Source: Maridesulfovibrio salexigens DSM 2638
Lineage (GTDB): Bacteria > Desulfobacterota > Desulfovibrionia > Desulfovibrionales > Desulfovibrionaceae
Length of the DNA: 64,000 bases
Assembly: GCF_000023445.1 (NCBI RefSeq)
Contig: NC_012881.1
Location: 997,501 to 1,061,500, forward strand
Reading direction: 5' to 3'
The notes under the pieces are model-generated. The model was not told where the DNA came from and searched no databases. It saw only the letters and a program-made list of their open reading frames with translations. The first letter of the stretch is position 1. The number at the start of each line of letters is the position of its first letter. Shown piece by piece: positions 24,078-34,824 of the stretch. A program made the translations under genes and the position numbers.

Positions 24078-26513
24078 TTAAGCGGAGCGAAGTTCACTGA
24101 TCAGATCGGTCAGTTCACTGGACATGACGGCCAGTTCCTGAACTGCTTTTGCCGATTGCTGAATGCCTTCGGTTGTTTCGCGGGTGATGTTGTTGATTTC
24201 GCTGATGGCACTGTTAATTTGTTCGGATGCACTGGACTGTTCTTCTGATGCTGTCGCGATTCCTTCCACCTGACTTGCACTGTATTCGACTGTGCTTACA
24301 ATGGCCTCAAGGGAAGAACCGGATTTTGCGGCAAGCTCAGTGGTTTGTTCAACTGCGTTTACTGCACTCTCCACAGCTTGCATGTTTGTGCGCATGGCCT
24401 GCTGAATGCTTTCCACGTTGCTGCCCACTTCATGGGTCGCCGTCATGGTTTTTTCAGCAAGTTTGCGAACTTCATCAGCAACGACCGCAAAGCCTCGCCC
24501 GGCTTCGCCTGCGCGGGCCGCTTCAATAGCCGCGTTCAAGGCCAGCAGGTTGGTCTGGTCGGCAATGTCTGAAATAACATCCATGACCGTGCCGATTGAT
24601 TCGGTCTGTTTGCCGAGATTCTCCATATTGGTGCGCAGGTCGTCGGCAATAGTGCTTACTTCGGTTATTGAACGAACAGACTGGGAGACAATAGCTGCTC
24701 CTTCCTCGGCCTGATGTTTGGCTTCCATGCTTTTTCCGGATGCGCTGGAAGCATTACGGGCAACTTCCATAATTGTGCTGTTCATCTGCTCCATAGCGGT
24801 AGCAGTTTCAGTGATTCGTTCATGTTGTATCTCAGAGCCGTTGCTAATTTGTTCCACCTGTGCTGCCAGTTCCTCACTGGCGGATGAAAGTTGTTCGGAA
24901 ATGGCTTGAGTACGTTCAGCAACGTCCTGCATTTTGCGCTGGGCTTCACGGATAGCTGTCTGGTCCAGTATAACTTCAATGGCACCGACAACTTCGCCGC
25001 CCTTTTCAATAGGTACGCCGAAGTAGTCCATATCCAGCCTGCCATTAGAGGTGGTTATTGAGGTTGAACCGTTTTCAGGTTTACGGGAAATGAATGATTT
25101 AGCGCAGCCGCATTTGTCGGTGCCGCAGTCTGTTGTATTTAGTGCTGTGGAACATTTGTCTTTTTTGAGATCTTCAAGAGACCTGCCCAGCAGTTTTGTG
25201 CCGGGTTTGTTCATAAAGAGAATGTTCATTTTACGGTCTATGGTCATTACCGGCATAGGCACGGAATCAATGAAGGAGCGCATGACATTCATAGCCAGAT
25301 TTGTGCGGTTGATGAGTTCTGCAAAACTGCCTTTCAATCCGCTGCTGTCGGCCTGACTGTCAATACGGCCTTCTTCTATTCCGGTTATGGCCGTGTCAAT
25401 TTCAGTCATTACTTTGTTCAGGGTGCTGCCGACTTGCGCCATGTCTTTACAGATCATGCCGACTTCATCTCTTTGGTTTACAGCTATTTCGGCGTCAAGG
25501 TTTCCTTGAGCCAGTTCCTGCACATAAATACGTGCTTTTGACAGCGGTCGAGTTATGCTGCGGGCAATAAAGAAAGCCAGCACTGCGCCTACCAGTAAAG
25601 TCAGGCCGGACATGAGTGTCATGTTATCTACTGCAAAAGCTATTGCAGTCTGCATTTTCGGGCCCAGATCATCTTGCGCTTCCATTATGGATAGCTTCAG
25701 ATCTTCGATATGTTCTGCTGTGATGGGGCCAAGGGTGTCGAGTTTCTGTTTTGCTGCAACCTGTTCTATGTTTGCTTCGATGATTTTTTGGGTGTGCAGG
25801 ACGTATTGTTTATTGTTTTCGGTAAGTTCATTGATGAGGCCCAGATCGGCAGGGGAGTAGAGTACGTTCTGAATTTCTCCGATGCTTTTTGCAAATTCAC
25901 CGAGAAGATTGATTGCTTTCTCTGCATCGTCTTTATGCTGGCTTTTGAAAATATATACGGAGTTTGCAAGTCTTGCTTCAAATAGCGCCGCCCTGCTTTT
26001 TTGTACCATAGCAATAAGGAAACTGTCTTCGCGCTCATTGGCATTTTGAAGCAGTGTTTCAAGTCCTTTTACTAATACTTCACCGTTTTCATTTGCCTGA
26101 TTGATAGAAGCTTTTTCTTTCTTTTTTGCTGAAAGAAACTGGTTGAATGTCTTTTTATAAGTAGCAACTTCATGCTCTATTTCTTTAACCAGTTTTATTC
26201 GCTCAGGGGAACTCATCTCGTTTTCAGCTTCTTGGATGAATTTCTGGAGTATGGATATCTTATCGTAGTACTGTTTTAGAGATTTATCTGAACTTGAATG
26301 CATGTAGGTGATTGCATTCATGTCAGTCTGCAGCATGTTTGCTTGTATTCTGCCGGTCAGGTTGGTTTGACGAGCCAATGCCCGGTATTCCGTAAAGCCG
26401 TCTGAACTTTCAGTCAGCTTAAAAACACCTTGTCCTGCAGTAATCGCCAGCAGAATAAGGATAAGCCCGAATCCTGTTGCAATTTTAGTAGTTACTTTAA
26501 GATTTTTGAGCAT
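24078..26513 (-). CDS. Methyl-accepting chemotaxis protein with HBM-like sensor, HAMP and PAS
   Basis: 811 residues. Membrane helix at about 9-30, helical periplasmic sensor starting [23 protein letters not shown] (the same plan as the receptor at 4885), second membrane helix at about 291-322, HAMP, then a PAS domain (about 408-528; [19 protein letters not shown]) with a cysteine cluster [17 protein letters not shown]. The signalling bundle follows with hairpin tip near 648-685. The Cys-rich PAS resembles haem- or metal-linked PAS domains of sulfate reducers, so this receptor may sense both an outside ligand and an inside redox cue. GGGGAG lies eight bases before the chosen ATG at 26513. Confidence 0.9.
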   Translation of the reverse strand: MLKNLKVTTKIATGFGLILILLAITAGQGVFKLTESSDGFTEYRALARQTNLTGRIQANMLQTDMNAITYMHSSSDKSLKQYYDKISILQKFIQEAENEMSSPERIKLVKEIEHEVATYKKTFNQFLSAKKKEKASINQANENGEVLVKGLETLLQNANEREDSFLIAMVQKSRAALFEARLANSVYIFKSQHKDDAEKAINLLGEFAKSIGEIQNVLYSPADLGLINELTENNKQYVLHTQKIIEANIEQVAAKQKLDTLGPITAEHIEDLKLSIMEAQDDLGPKMQTAIAFAVDNMTLMSGLTLLVGAVLAFFIARSITRPLSKARIYVQELAQGNLDAEIAVNQRDEVGMICKDMAQVGSTLNKVMTEIDTAITGIEEGRIDSQADSSGLKGSFAELINRTNLAMNVMRSFIDSVPMPVMTIDRKMNILFMNKPGTKLLGRSLEDLKKDKCSTALNTTDCGTDKCGCAKSFISRKPENGSTSITTSNGRLDMDYFGVPIEKGGEVVGAIEVILDQTAIREAQRKMQDVAERTQAISEQLSSASEELAAQVEQISNGSEIQHERITETATAMEQMNSTIMEVARNASSASGKSMEAKHQAEEGAAIVSQSVRSITEVSTIADDLRTNMENLGKQTESIGTVMDVISDIADQTNLLALNAAIEAARAGEAGRGFAVVADEVRKLAEKTMTATHEVGSNVESIQQAMRTNMQAVESAVNAVEQTTELAAKSGSSLEAIVSTVEYSASQVEGIATASEEQSSASEQINSAISEINNITRETTEGIQQSAKAVQELAVMSSELTDLISELRSA

Positions 26514-26660
26514 CGGACCCACTCCCCTTTGACTGTTTTGCTATTTATCTATGTGAATTGATAGTGATAACTAGAGTAAAGGGTTTTGATTGTCAATTGG
26601 GTTTAACTTTTCAGCATACCTTTTGTTGTTTTAAAAGTGTAGTATTATTGTTGTGAGAGA

Positions 26661-26690
26661 TAAAAAAAATCCCGGAACGTTGTCCGGGAT
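26661..26690 (-). terminator. Terminator of the M48 protease/solute-binding operon
   Basis: ATCCCGGA and TCCGGGAT form an 8-bp stem with a T-run on the minus strand. Confidence 0.88.
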
Positions 26691-26718
26691 ATCTCATGTG
26701 AGTGTAAGGTTTATTGTG

Positions 26719-27444
26719 TCAGTCGTATTTACTGAATTCTTGCTTGAGAATCTTTTTCCTGATCTCTTTGAATCTTCCTTTTTCACTCATTCTTTTTAAG
26801 ACTTTTGTTAATTTAGGGACCAGAGCAGAGTGCTTAATGTTAAGGTAATGATATAAATTTGTTGTTGCGATAGGTTGCTGCAGCATTCTTACATTATCAG
26901 AATGAGTCTTTTTCAAAGTAACGATCCCGGCAATACGGGCAATCAGTCCTGCATCCAGCCTTTTAAGGTTGATCATCTTTACGAGCTGTTCGTTGGTCTC
27001 AAGACTTTTTGCACTGCGAAGGTTCTCGGTTGAAATCTTATTCTCAATGAAAACTATACCTCTGAAGTAACCTACTCTTAAGGGTCGCAAGCTTTTCCAG
27101 GTTGCATTTATTTTTGAGTCTTTGCGGGTCAGCACCATTAAATTCACATGGTCTATCGGTACTGGGACTTTTATCAAATTAGGGTATTGTTCCTCTATCC
27201 CACTGATTTTGAAAAGCTCACCGTCCACTGCACCGGAATGGGCTGAATGCGTTGAGCGTAACAGCGGTAATGCCTTGAATTCTATTTCAACCCCCAAGGA
27301 TGAATATGCTTCTCGCAATATCTCATATACGATCTTTGATCTGGGTGATTTGATGCCTGACAACACCAGTTTTTCTCCTGCAATGCAGGGAGTGGCTGTA
27401 AGTATTATCAGCAAGATGCATATGAGTTTAGCTACATATTTCAT
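26719..27444 (-). CDS. Periplasmic solute-binding protein, family 3
   Basis: 241 residues with signal peptide (MKYVAKLICILLIILTATPCIAG) and a type II binding fold: SKIVYEILREAYSSLGVEIEF, RSTHSAHSGAVDGELF, VPIDHVNLMVLTRKD. It belongs to the transporter-orphan group frequent in Desulfovibrio. The gene begins 16 bases after the M48 protease stop, so the two are probably co-transcribed, and it ends the unit. Confidence 0.82.
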   Translation of the reverse strand: MKYVAKLICILLIILTATPCIAGEKLVLSGIKSPRSKIVYEILREAYSSLGVEIEFKALPLLRSTHSAHSGAVDGELFKISGIEEQYPNLIKVPVPIDHVNLMVLTRKDSKINATWKSLRPLRVGYFRGIVFIENKISTENLRSAKSLETNEQLVKMINLKRLDAGLIARIAGIVTLKKTHSDNVRMLQQPIATTNLYHYLNIKHSALVPKLTKVLKRMSEKGRFKEIRKKILKQEFSKYD

Positions 27445-27460
27445 TTTGGTTCCCGGTTGG

Positions 27461-28783
27461 CTATTGCAGGTAGCCCCATCCTACAAGTCGGTCATATGCG
27501 TGCTTAGCATAATCCCCTTGGTTATTGACCTTGATGAAACGGTAGTACTCATTAGCTGCCATCTCCCGGTTCCCAAGAGCTTCATATGAAACGCCTTTAT
27601 AAAATGTAGTCATGGGGTTTCCGGGTAGCCTTTTTTCGTATGCATCAAAGTTGGAAAGAGCCTGTTTAAATTGGCGGTTTTCAAGACTGAGCATACCGGT
27701 CAAATGCAGAGCCTGTGCTTCCTGTGGATATCTGTTTTTTGCCTGCTGAGCGTAGTGCAATCCTTCTTTGGCTTTTCCTTGTGCCAGCTGACATTTGGAC
27801 ATGAGCAGTAAGCCTGCATAATCGTTGGGTGCTATGCGCAAAGCTTTTGAAAAGTGTTCTTCAGCTTCATTGTAGCTTTTTTTGCGCATGGCTCCTTCGC
27901 CTTTTTGCATTTCCTCAATGGCAGGTTTGATCTTGCGTATGGATGCGATGTTGTCCATGTATCTTTCGCGCAGAAGTTTGCCGTGACTGTTGGCGTATAC
28001 GGTATCCCGTTTCTTAACAGCGGTTGCGTAGCGCTCTGAACTCATAGGGTGGGAAGCAAACATCTGTTGAACGAATGAAGGTTTGCTTTTGTGCAGCTTC
28101 TCCAGTTCTTCCATGAGTCCGACCATTCCTTCCGGGTCGTAGCCTGCGTTATCCATGTATTCCATGCCGAGGCTGTCGGCCTGTCTTTCATCAGAACGAG
28201 AGTAGCTCGCAAGGAGCATTCCGGCACCGATGCCGCCCAGACCTGCTGCCAGTGGCACGAGTCGGCTGTCTTGAGTGGCGGCAACACCTACCCCGACAGC
28301 AACGATTCCCTGTACGGCAATGGCGGAGCTCATGCGTGATGCTGTGTGCCGGGCATTCACATGTCCGATTTCATGACCCAGAAGTGCGGCAAGTTCAGCT
28401 TCGTTCTCAAGGGTGACCAGAATGCCTCGGGTGCAGGCTATACTGCCGCCGGGAAAGGCATAAGCGTTAACGTAGTTAGCATTAACACACCGGAAAGAGT
28501 AGGGCATGTTCGGTCTATGGCTGCTGGAGGAAAGGGAAACCCCGACTTTCGTGATGTAGTTGCTGACCCGACTGTCCTGAACCTCGCCATAGTCCGCGGA
28601 AAATTGGTGCGGGGAGTTCTGGCGGTCCATCTGGATTTCCTGTTGTTCCGAAACCAGCATCAATTGCTGTTGTCCGGTCACAGGATTAATGGCACATCCG
28701 CTCAGGATGCCGAGAGTTCCGCCTGCGGCCAGTTTCAAGGCCTGTCGTCTGGAAATTGTTTCTGATTTTATATTTTTGTCCAT
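27461..28783 (-). CDS. M48-family periplasmic metalloprotease with TPR tail (BepA-like)
   Basis: 440 residues from an ATG preceded by GGAGGA (the longer open frame has no such site). Twin-Arg signal SRRQALKLAAGG ending in the lipobox LSGC (Cys30), so probably a Tat-exported lipoprotein. Zinc site HEIGH at 137-141 and the third ligand Glu199 in SDERQADSLG. The last 140 residues are TPR-like (SYNEAEEHFSKALRIAPND, AKEGLHYAQQAKNRYP). BepA/LoiP relatives degrade or mature misfolded outer-membrane proteins. The following co-transcribed gene is a solute-binding protein. Confidence 0.9.
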   Translation of the reverse strand: MDKNIKSETISRRQALKLAAGGTLGILSGCAINPVTGQQQLMLVSEQQEIQMDRQNSPHQFSADYGEVQDSRVSNYITKVGVSLSSSSHRPNMPYSFRCVNANYVNAYAFPGGSIACTRGILVTLENEAELAALLGHEIGHVNARHTASRMSSAIAVQGIVAVGVGVAATQDSRLVPLAAGLGGIGAGMLLASYSRSDERQADSLGMEYMDNAGYDPEGMVGLMEELEKLHKSKPSFVQQMFASHPMSSERYATAVKKRDTVYANSHGKLLRERYMDNIASIRKIKPAIEEMQKGEGAMRKKSYNEAEEHFSKALRIAPNDYAGLLLMSKCQLAQGKAKEGLHYAQQAKNRYPQEAQALHLTGMLSLENRQFKQALSNFDAYEKRLPGNPMTTFYKGVSYEALGNREMAANEYYRFIKVNNQGDYAKHAYDRLVGWGYLQ

Positions 28784-29084
28784 GTGTCCTCCGAACTCTT
28801 CGTTATCTATAAAGATATATATGCGTGGGGGCTTTGGCAATAGTTTCTATTTTTCCTGAATAATGAAAACATTGCCGTGGAGGTATGGAATATAATATCA
28901 ATGTAAATGAAATCATGCTTCAATGATTGTTGGTAGAATGTAGAGTTAAAAAAACTGCGGGCAAATACCACTGACTGAATTTGTAGCTGAGACATTGATT
29001 TGAAGATTGCCGTTAGCCCTGTAATTGACCAAAGATCAGTATCTGATTTTGGTCGCAACTGCTAATGCATTAGGGAGCTGCAAA
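28784..29084. other. Divergent intergenic region without a gene
   Basis: AT-rich, between the M48 protease and fetA. It should contain both promoters; I see no strong palindrome or Fur-box match. Confidence 0.5.
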
Positions 29085-29777
29085 GTGAATATACCCCTTA
29101 AAGTGGAGTCCGCCGGTGAGACTCCTGTTCTTGAATTTAAGAATGTTTCATTCAACTGGCCGAAAGGCAAAGGTTTGCACAATGTTTCCTTTGCCGTACC
29201 TTCTGGGCAGTTTGTTCATATTTCCGGACCTTCAGGTGCTGGAAAATCTACCTTGCTGCGGTTAATTGTCCGTCTGGAAGAAGCCGGGCAGGGGGATATC
29301 CTCTTAAATGATGAATCCATACAATCCATCTATCCCCCGGAATTACGGTCCAAGATCGGCTTTGTGCAGCAGACTCCTGTTGTGCTGTCGGGGACAGTTC
29401 GCGAAAACCTGCTGCTACCTTTCACTCTCAATATCAGAAAGGGCTTTGATGCCCCATTAGATGATGACCTGCGCGAATGGCTGGAACGAGTCGGCCTTGG
29501 TGAAATCTCATTAGATAGCGAAGCTTCGGATCTTTCCGTGGGCCAGCGCCAGCGACTTTGCCTGATTCGTTCAGTGTTGCCCAAACCTATGGCAATCTGC
29601 TTTGACGAACCCACCAGTGCTCTTGACCGGGAAAGCCGGGAGCGTGTTGAGAAGATAGCGGAAGAGCTGGCGGCAGAAGGCATTTCTGTACTCATGGTTA
29701 ATCATACCAGTTATCACCCCAGCTGTCCTCACATGCATCTGACCGTTTCAGACGGTAAAGTGGAGGTTGTCGCATGA
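29085..29777 (+). CDS. fetA: FetA/YbbL-like ABC transporter ATP-binding protein
   Basis: 230 residues. Walker A SGPSGAGKST at 48-57, Q-loop in IGFVQQTP, signature LSVGQRQRLCL, Walker B AICFDEPTSALD and the switch His in MVNHTS. The GTG start follows AGGGAG; a longer in-frame start at 29025 has none. Its stop overlaps the start of the permease gene by four bases, so translation is coupled. In E. coli FetAB exports iron and protects against peroxide. Confidence 0.88.
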   Translation: MNIPLKVESAGETPVLEFKNVSFNWPKGKGLHNVSFAVPSGQFVHISGPSGAGKSTLLRLIVRLEEAGQGDILLNDESIQSIYPPELRSKIGFVQQTPVVLSGTVRENLLLPFTLNIRKGFDAPLDDDLREWLERVGLGEISLDSEASDLSVGQRQRLCLIRSVLPKPMAICFDEPTSALDRESRERVEKIAEELAAEGISVLMVNHTSYHPSCPHMHLTVSDGKVEVVA

Positions 29778-30571
29778 ACAGTAGCTTAATTTCCATAACA
29801 TGGGTGCAGTTATTGATAGCTTTAGGGCTTGTTTCCATTTCCGGGGTTCTTTCTATTTATTACAAGCTAAAACTGGAGAAGGATCTGGCTGTCGGCGTAT
29901 TGCGCTCCTTCGTGCAGCTTTTGACTATGGGCTATCTGCTCAAGATTCTGTTTGGTTTGAATAGTGCGTTGCTTGTTTTAGCTCTCTATCTGGTTATGAC
30001 CTTCTTCTCTGTTCATATTATTCATGGTCGGGTAAAAGAGAAGAATGTCTCGTATCTCATGCCCACCGGACTGGCAGTCATGTTCAGTTATTCGTTGGTT
30101 ACTATTCTGGTCACCAAGGTTGTTATCGGAGCTGAGCCGTGGTGGAACCCGCAGTATTTTATTCCCATCGGAGGTATGATTGCCGGGAATTCCATGAATT
30201 CTCTGGCCTTATCTCTGGAAAGGTTTTTTTCTGAGCTCAGGAATAGACGTGACGAAGTTGAAATGCTGCTATGTCATGGTGCGGACTATAAGGAGGCTAC
30301 AGCGGATATATTTCGCGATGCTTTGCGTGCGGGCATGATTCCGGCCATCAACTCACTTATGGGTGTGGGCTTGGTATTTCTTCCCGGTATGATGACTGGT
30401 CAGATTCTGGCCGGTGCTGATCCTGAAGAAGCCGTCCGTTATCAGATCGTAGTAATGTTTATGCTGGTTGCATCAACTGCTCTTTCTTCAATTATTGTTC
30501 TGTTGCTAGTCCGCAAGCGTTGTTTTTCATCGGCTATGAATCTGCTCACCGGGGGGGGAGCAGGGGCTTAG
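29774..30571 (+). CDS. fetB: FetB/YbbM-like permease (UPF0014 family)
   Basis: 265 residues, about seven membrane segments. Family motifs are visible: LRSFVQLLTMGYLL, FIPIGGMIAGNSMNSLALSLERF, ALRAGMIPAINSLMGVGLVFLPGMMTGQILAGADP. Partner of the ATPase just upstream; together they probably export iron or a related metal. It ends in a Gly/Ala tail. No terminator is seen behind it. Confidence 0.9.
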   Translation: MNSSLISITWVQLLIALGLVSISGVLSIYYKLKLEKDLAVGVLRSFVQLLTMGYLLKILFGLNSALLVLALYLVMTFFSVHIIHGRVKEKNVSYLMPTGLAVMFSYSLVTILVTKVVIGAEPWWNPQYFIPIGGMIAGNSMNSLALSLERFFSELRNRRDEVEMLLCHGADYKEATADIFRDALRAGMIPAINSLMGVGLVFLPGMMTGQILAGADPEEAVRYQIVVMFMLVASTALSSIIVLLLVRKRCFSSAMNLLTGGGAGA

Positions 30572-30643
30572 TTTAAATATGGTAATAAGTTTAGTGGGGT
30601 GCATGCTTATAGCTGCATTTAATGCGAATCGAAGGGGGGGACG

Positions 30644-32551
30644 TTGTTTTATTTGAATAATTTGTTTCAGGATTTGTTTGCCAAAAACAGTCTGTGCAGG
30701 AAATTTATTGCATCTTCTCCTGATGTTATTGTTATTACAAATGAGGAAGGAATCGTCTTGGCTGGCAATTCCCGTGCAGCTGAAATGTTCGGTTATGTAG
30801 ATGAAGCTACAATCCCTTTAAGTGTTAATGATAATTATAAATATCCCGAAGATAGGGAGCGGTTGATGAACCTGCTTTCCTCTGGCGAAGTAGTCAAGGA
30901 TTTCGAAGCAGAGGTCTTGGATCGGGACGGCAATTCTATTTTTACCAGCATCAGTGTTTCCGCTATGGATGTGGGAGGGATGCGGGTCTTTGTTGCGATA
31001 GTCAGGGATATTTCGGAGCGTAAGAAAACCCAGTTGAATGAGATTCGGTTTGAAACTCTTGCCACGTTATCCGGTATGGCTGACGCGGATTATAACCAGA
31101 TATATGATTTTGCTTTGGAAGCAGCAGTAAGGATTACAAGAAGTGAGATCGGATATATTTATTTTGTAAACGAAGATGAATCAGAACTCAGGCTTTATGC
31201 GTGGTCTCGAAAAGTTATGCCCCAATGTTCTGTGGAATTAATCCCTGATATCTATCATGTGAAAGATGTCGGGATCTGGGGAGAGGCTATCAGGCAAAGA
31301 CGCCCCATGATTCTTAATGACTATGCTGCATGTGGAGCAAAGAAAGGGCTTCCCAAAGGGCATGTGCCAATCAAGAGGCATATGAATGTTCCTCTTTTTG
31401 ATGACGGGAAAATCGTGCTTCTTGTCGGTGTTGGAAATAAGGAAGATGAATATGATGACGAGGATGTGCGTCAGTTGACCCTGATGATGGATGGCATGTG
31501 GAATATTGTACGTCGCAAACAGGCTGATGAGGCGTTGCGGCAGGCTTACGCAGAAATGGAAGGAAAAGTTGAAGAACGAACCAAGGAATTACGGCGTGCT
31601 CTTGGTGATTTGAGACAGGTTAACTCAGCAATGGCAAACGAAGTTGGGCAGCGCAGATTAGCAGAGCAAAGGTTACGTCAATTTGAGAGGCTTGTTGAGC
31701 TTAGTCCGGATATGGTTTCTCTGCTTGATTCAGACTATCGGTATGTAATGGTTAATGATTCGTATGTGAGATTTTTCGATAAACCCAAAGAATATTTTCT
31801 TGGCCGTCCCGTATATGAAGTTACCGGAAAGGATGTTTTTGATGATCGTTCTAAAAAGTTAATTGATTCGGCATTCGCGGGCCAGACTACAGGCTTTGAA
31901 GCATGGGTCGATTTGCCTTTGGTTGGGAAGCGGTTTTTTTCAGTAACCTACCATCCTGTTGATTCGGTGGTTGGTGACGGTAGACTGGTAAGTATTACGG
32001 CACATGATATTACTGAGCAAAAAGAAATGCTTGAAGAAGTTAAGCGGCTGGCCAGCACTGATTATCTTACCGGTGCCCATAACAGGCGTCATTTTATGAG
32101 CCGTGCGGAAACCGAGCTTGATAGGTTGACTCGTTATGGCGGAGAACTGTATCTCATGATGCTGGATATTGATCACTTCAAGAATATAAACGATACCTAT
32201 GGTCACAGCGTGGGTGATGTGGTTCTTAAGGAGATGGTCAAGTGTTGTATAGAGACCCTGAGAACTTCAGACGTCTTTGGAAGACTTGGCGGAGAGGAAT
32301 TTGCAGCTTTATTGGTTCACGGCAGTATAGATTCGGCCATTCAGGTGGCAGAAAGATTGCGTGAGGCAATTGAAGATATGGAAGTCCGTATAGGTAGACA
32401 TGTTGTGAAACTTACGGTGAGCATCGGGCTTACAATGGTATGTGCTGACGAAGACATAGAGATCGCCCTTAAACATGCTGACAAATGTTTGTATCAAGCT
32501 AAGGAGCAGGGCAGGAACCGGGTAGTTTCTTACTGTAAGAAGGGAAGTTAA
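30644..32551 (+). CDS. PAS-GAF-PAS diguanylate cyclase
   Basis: 635 residues, cytoplasmic. PAS at about 20-130 (SSPDVIVITNEEGIVLAGN), GAF at about 145-290, a coiled coil (about 295-350), second PAS (LVELSPDMVSLLDSDYRYVMVN, about 350-465), then GGDEF with active-site GGEEF at about 549-553 and the inhibitory RxxD site as RTSD nine residues earlier. It should make c-di-GMP in response to small-molecule or redox cues. TTG start with a G-rich ribosome-binding site (GGGGGG) four to ten bases upstream; the start is the uncertain part. Confidence 0.9.
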   Translation: MFYLNNLFQDLFAKNSLCRKFIASSPDVIVITNEEGIVLAGNSRAAEMFGYVDEATIPLSVNDNYKYPEDRERLMNLLSSGEVVKDFEAEVLDRDGNSIFTSISVSAMDVGGMRVFVAIVRDISERKKTQLNEIRFETLATLSGMADADYNQIYDFALEAAVRITRSEIGYIYFVNEDESELRLYAWSRKVMPQCSVELIPDIYHVKDVGIWGEAIRQRRPMILNDYAACGAKKGLPKGHVPIKRHMNVPLFDDGKIVLLVGVGNKEDEYDDEDVRQLTLMMDGMWNIVRRKQADEALRQAYAEMEGKVEERTKELRRALGDLRQVNSAMANEVGQRRLAEQRLRQFERLVELSPDMVSLLDSDYRYVMVNDSYVRFFDKPKEYFLGRPVYEVTGKDVFDDRSKKLIDSAFAGQTTGFEAWVDLPLVGKRFFSVTYHPVDSVVGDGRLVSITAHDITEQKEMLEEVKRLASTDYLTGAHNRRHFMSRAETELDRLTRYGGELYLMMLDIDHFKNINDTYGHSVGDVVLKEMVKCCIETLRTSDVFGRLGGEEFAALLVHGSIDSAIQVAERLREAIEDMEVRIGRHVVKLTVSIGLTMVCADEDIEIALKHADKCLYQAKEQGRNRVVSYCKKGS

Positions 32552-32586
32552 AAGGCCGGTGCGTTTTTACGCACCGGCCTTATTTT
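32552..32586. terminator. Bidirectional terminator
   Basis: AAGGCCGGTGCG pairs perfectly with CGCACCGGCCTT around TTTTTA, followed by ATTTTT; closes the diguanylate cyclase gene and the convergent chemoreceptor gene. Confidence 0.92.
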
Positions 32587-34613
32587 TATGCTGATTTCAT
32601 ATTGTCGATAATGGATTTGAGTTGGTGTGCCTGAGCTGCGAGGTCGGAAACAGCTTCCGCCGACTGGCGCATGGCACTGTTTGTCTCGGTTGAGATATTG
32701 TTGATCTCGTCTACAGCCCGGTTAATTTGTTCTGAAGTTGCGGACTGCTCCTCACATGCTGCGGCGATACCTTGAATCTGTTCGGAAACCGCATCATTAA
32801 GCGAGAGGATTTCACTGAGTGATTTACCTGCATCTTCTGCCATTTCTGAAACTGTTCCGATTTCTTTTACTGTGTATGCACACTGGCTGATGCTTTCTTT
32901 TGTTCCACGTTGAATTTCCGAAATGGCAGATTCAACTTCATTGGTTGCGGTCATGGTTTTTTCTGCAAGTTTGCGGACTTCGTCAGCTACAACTGCGAAT
33001 CCTCGGCCTGCTTCACCTGCTCGGGCAGCTTCAATTGCTGCGTTGAGGGCCAGCAGGTTTGTCTGGTCGGCAATGTCCGAAATTACATCGATGATCTGAC
33101 CGATTTTGCCTGCACTGTCGCCCAGTTCTTCCATCTCTTTTTCAAGGGCTTCAGAGTAATTCTGGACAACTCCGATACCTTCAACCATTTCTTTAACGAC
33201 GTTTGCCCCGTTGGTAGCGGTTGTGCTTGCGTCTCCGGCAGTTGTTGAAGCTTCGCCTGAGTTGCGAGCGACTTCAAGAACAGAGGCGTTCATCTGTTCC
33301 ATGGCTGTGGCTGTCTCCGCTGTTCTCTGGCTTTGCATGTCTGAACCGGTTGCGGATTGTTCAATCTGGGCGGAAAGTTCTTCGGAAGCTGTTGATATGA
33401 TAGCAACAACATCTTCGAGCTCCCGTGCAGCCTGATGCATACCGTCGCGTCGGGCATTTTCAGCTTCTTTACGCGCTTCTTCTGCTTCGAGCGTGGCCTG
33501 CTGCGCTTTTTCTGTTTCTTCTGCTGCGTGGCGGGTCTGCTCCTGCGCTTCGCTGATTTTTTCTTTTAAAGTAACGACCATTGCATTCAGGTCATTAGCC
33601 AGTATTCCTACTTCATCACGGGTCTTGATCTCAAGAACGTGGTCAAGGTCACCTGCTGCAACACGGGTGGCATATTTAGTGGCTTCAATGATGGGGCGGG
33701 CCATTGTTCTGGCGTAAAGCCATGCTGCGAGCATTATAATGGGCAGGATCACGGCGATTACCAGCAGGGAAGATGTTTTTACATTATTCTGGGCTTTGAT
33801 CATGGTTTGGATGGGCATTCCAATAAACCACATCCCTATATTCTTGCCGTTGACTGATTTGATCGGCCAGTATGCTGTCTGGTAGTCGATGCCAAGAATA
33901 TTGTTGCGGGCAAGGAAAGTTTCGCCACGATCAATTACGGTAGCTGTAACTTCGGGGTTGGTCATTTTTGTGCCGACCGCCCGACGACCATTTTTGATGA
34001 TAGTCGTCATTTCACGGGTATCACCATTAAATACGGTTACCTCAAGGTCGGAGAATTGTTTTACATCATCAACGAAGTCTTTGTCGGAGAGTGAGGTTCC
34101 AAGGGATATCGTACCGATTATCTGACCATTCACTTTTATAGGTGCTGCCGCCCGCAGGGAAAAGGTGATTTCCTTGCCCTTTACGATACCTGAAGTGACT
34201 GTTCCACTCAGTGCCTTGTTTACGGTTTCCTGTCCTTTGGCATTGTCACCTAAGCTACTGGCGTGCGCACGCCCAAGCACCACTCCGTTTGCATCAGTCA
34301 GGGTCAAGAATTCAGATTCTGTTTCTACCATCAAAGAGCGAAGTTTTTTCTGAAGCGTTTCAGACTCTCCCTGCTTTATGGCAGTTATTAGGTCAATATC
34401 CCGTGCTAACAACTCGGCTTTCTCTCGAAATCCTTGGGATAGGCTGTCAATATGGCGGTCGACAACTTTTTTCATGGTGGAAATGTTGCGTATTGATTCA
34501 TCGGAGAATCCTTCGGCAACATAGTGGTTCACTGTCAGGAAAATTGATGTGGCGGTCACTAAAGCAATCACCACTGCCATCAACACGATTTTGTTTCGAA
34601 TTGAAAAAGTCAT
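32586..34613 (-). CDS. Methyl-accepting chemotaxis protein with Cache sensor
   Basis: 675 residues from an ATG preceded by AAGGG. Membrane helix at about 7-28, a periplasmic Cache region of the Cache_3-Cache_2 type ([45 protein letters not shown]), second helix at about 271-303, HAMP, an Ala/Glu-rich coiled coil, then the signalling bundle with tip at about 511-545. The Cache type commonly binds small carboxylates or amines. The promoter region carries a perfect 8-bp inverted repeat at 34701-34723. Confidence 0.9.
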   Translation of the reverse strand: MTFSIRNKIVLMAVVIALVTATSIFLTVNHYVAEGFSDESIRNISTMKKVVDRHIDSLSQGFREKAELLARDIDLITAIKQGESETLQKKLRSLMVETESEFLTLTDANGVVLGRAHASSLGDNAKGQETVNKALSGTVTSGIVKGKEITFSLRAAAPIKVNGQIIGTISLGTSLSDKDFVDDVKQFSDLEVTVFNGDTREMTTIIKNGRRAVGTKMTNPEVTATVIDRGETFLARNNILGIDYQTAYWPIKSVNGKNIGMWFIGMPIQTMIKAQNNVKTSSLLVIAVILPIIMLAAWLYARTMARPIIEATKYATRVAAGDLDHVLEIKTRDEVGILANDLNAMVVTLKEKISEAQEQTRHAAEETEKAQQATLEAEEARKEAENARRDGMHQAARELEDVVAIISTASEELSAQIEQSATGSDMQSQRTAETATAMEQMNASVLEVARNSGEASTTAGDASTTATNGANVVKEMVEGIGVVQNYSEALEKEMEELGDSAGKIGQIIDVISDIADQTNLLALNAAIEAARAGEAGRGFAVVADEVRKLAEKTMTATNEVESAISEIQRGTKESISQCAYTVKEIGTVSEMAEDAGKSLSEILSLNDAVSEQIQGIAAACEEQSATSEQINRAVDEINNISTETNSAMRQSAEAVSDLAAQAHQLKSIIDNMKSA

Positions 34614-34700
34614 GACACCCTTTTGATTATAAATTGCAGTTCTCCCTTCAGCTAAAAGCACTCCCTCCCCAGAGATGTTTTTAAGCTTTCTCCAACCTTT

Positions 34701-34723
34701 ATTATGTCTTATAGTGACATAAT
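34701..34723. promoter_or_regulatory. Operator-like palindrome upstream of the Cache chemoreceptor
   Basis: ATTATGTC and GACATAAT face each other across seven bases, 88 bases upstream of the chemoreceptor start. The spacing and symmetry suit a dimeric repressor or activator. Confidence 0.4.
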
Positions 34724-34824
34724 TATAGTCCTAATAAAGGATTGTAGTCTTTTTAGGAATAGAATCAATTATAAAATGTAGGCATGCTTTGACACTCAAT
34801 TAATACAAAAATGACAATACAGGA

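Noticed and set aside
28784-29084. Fur box before fetAB
   Set aside because: Only weak ATGATT-like fragments, without the repeated hexamer pattern.
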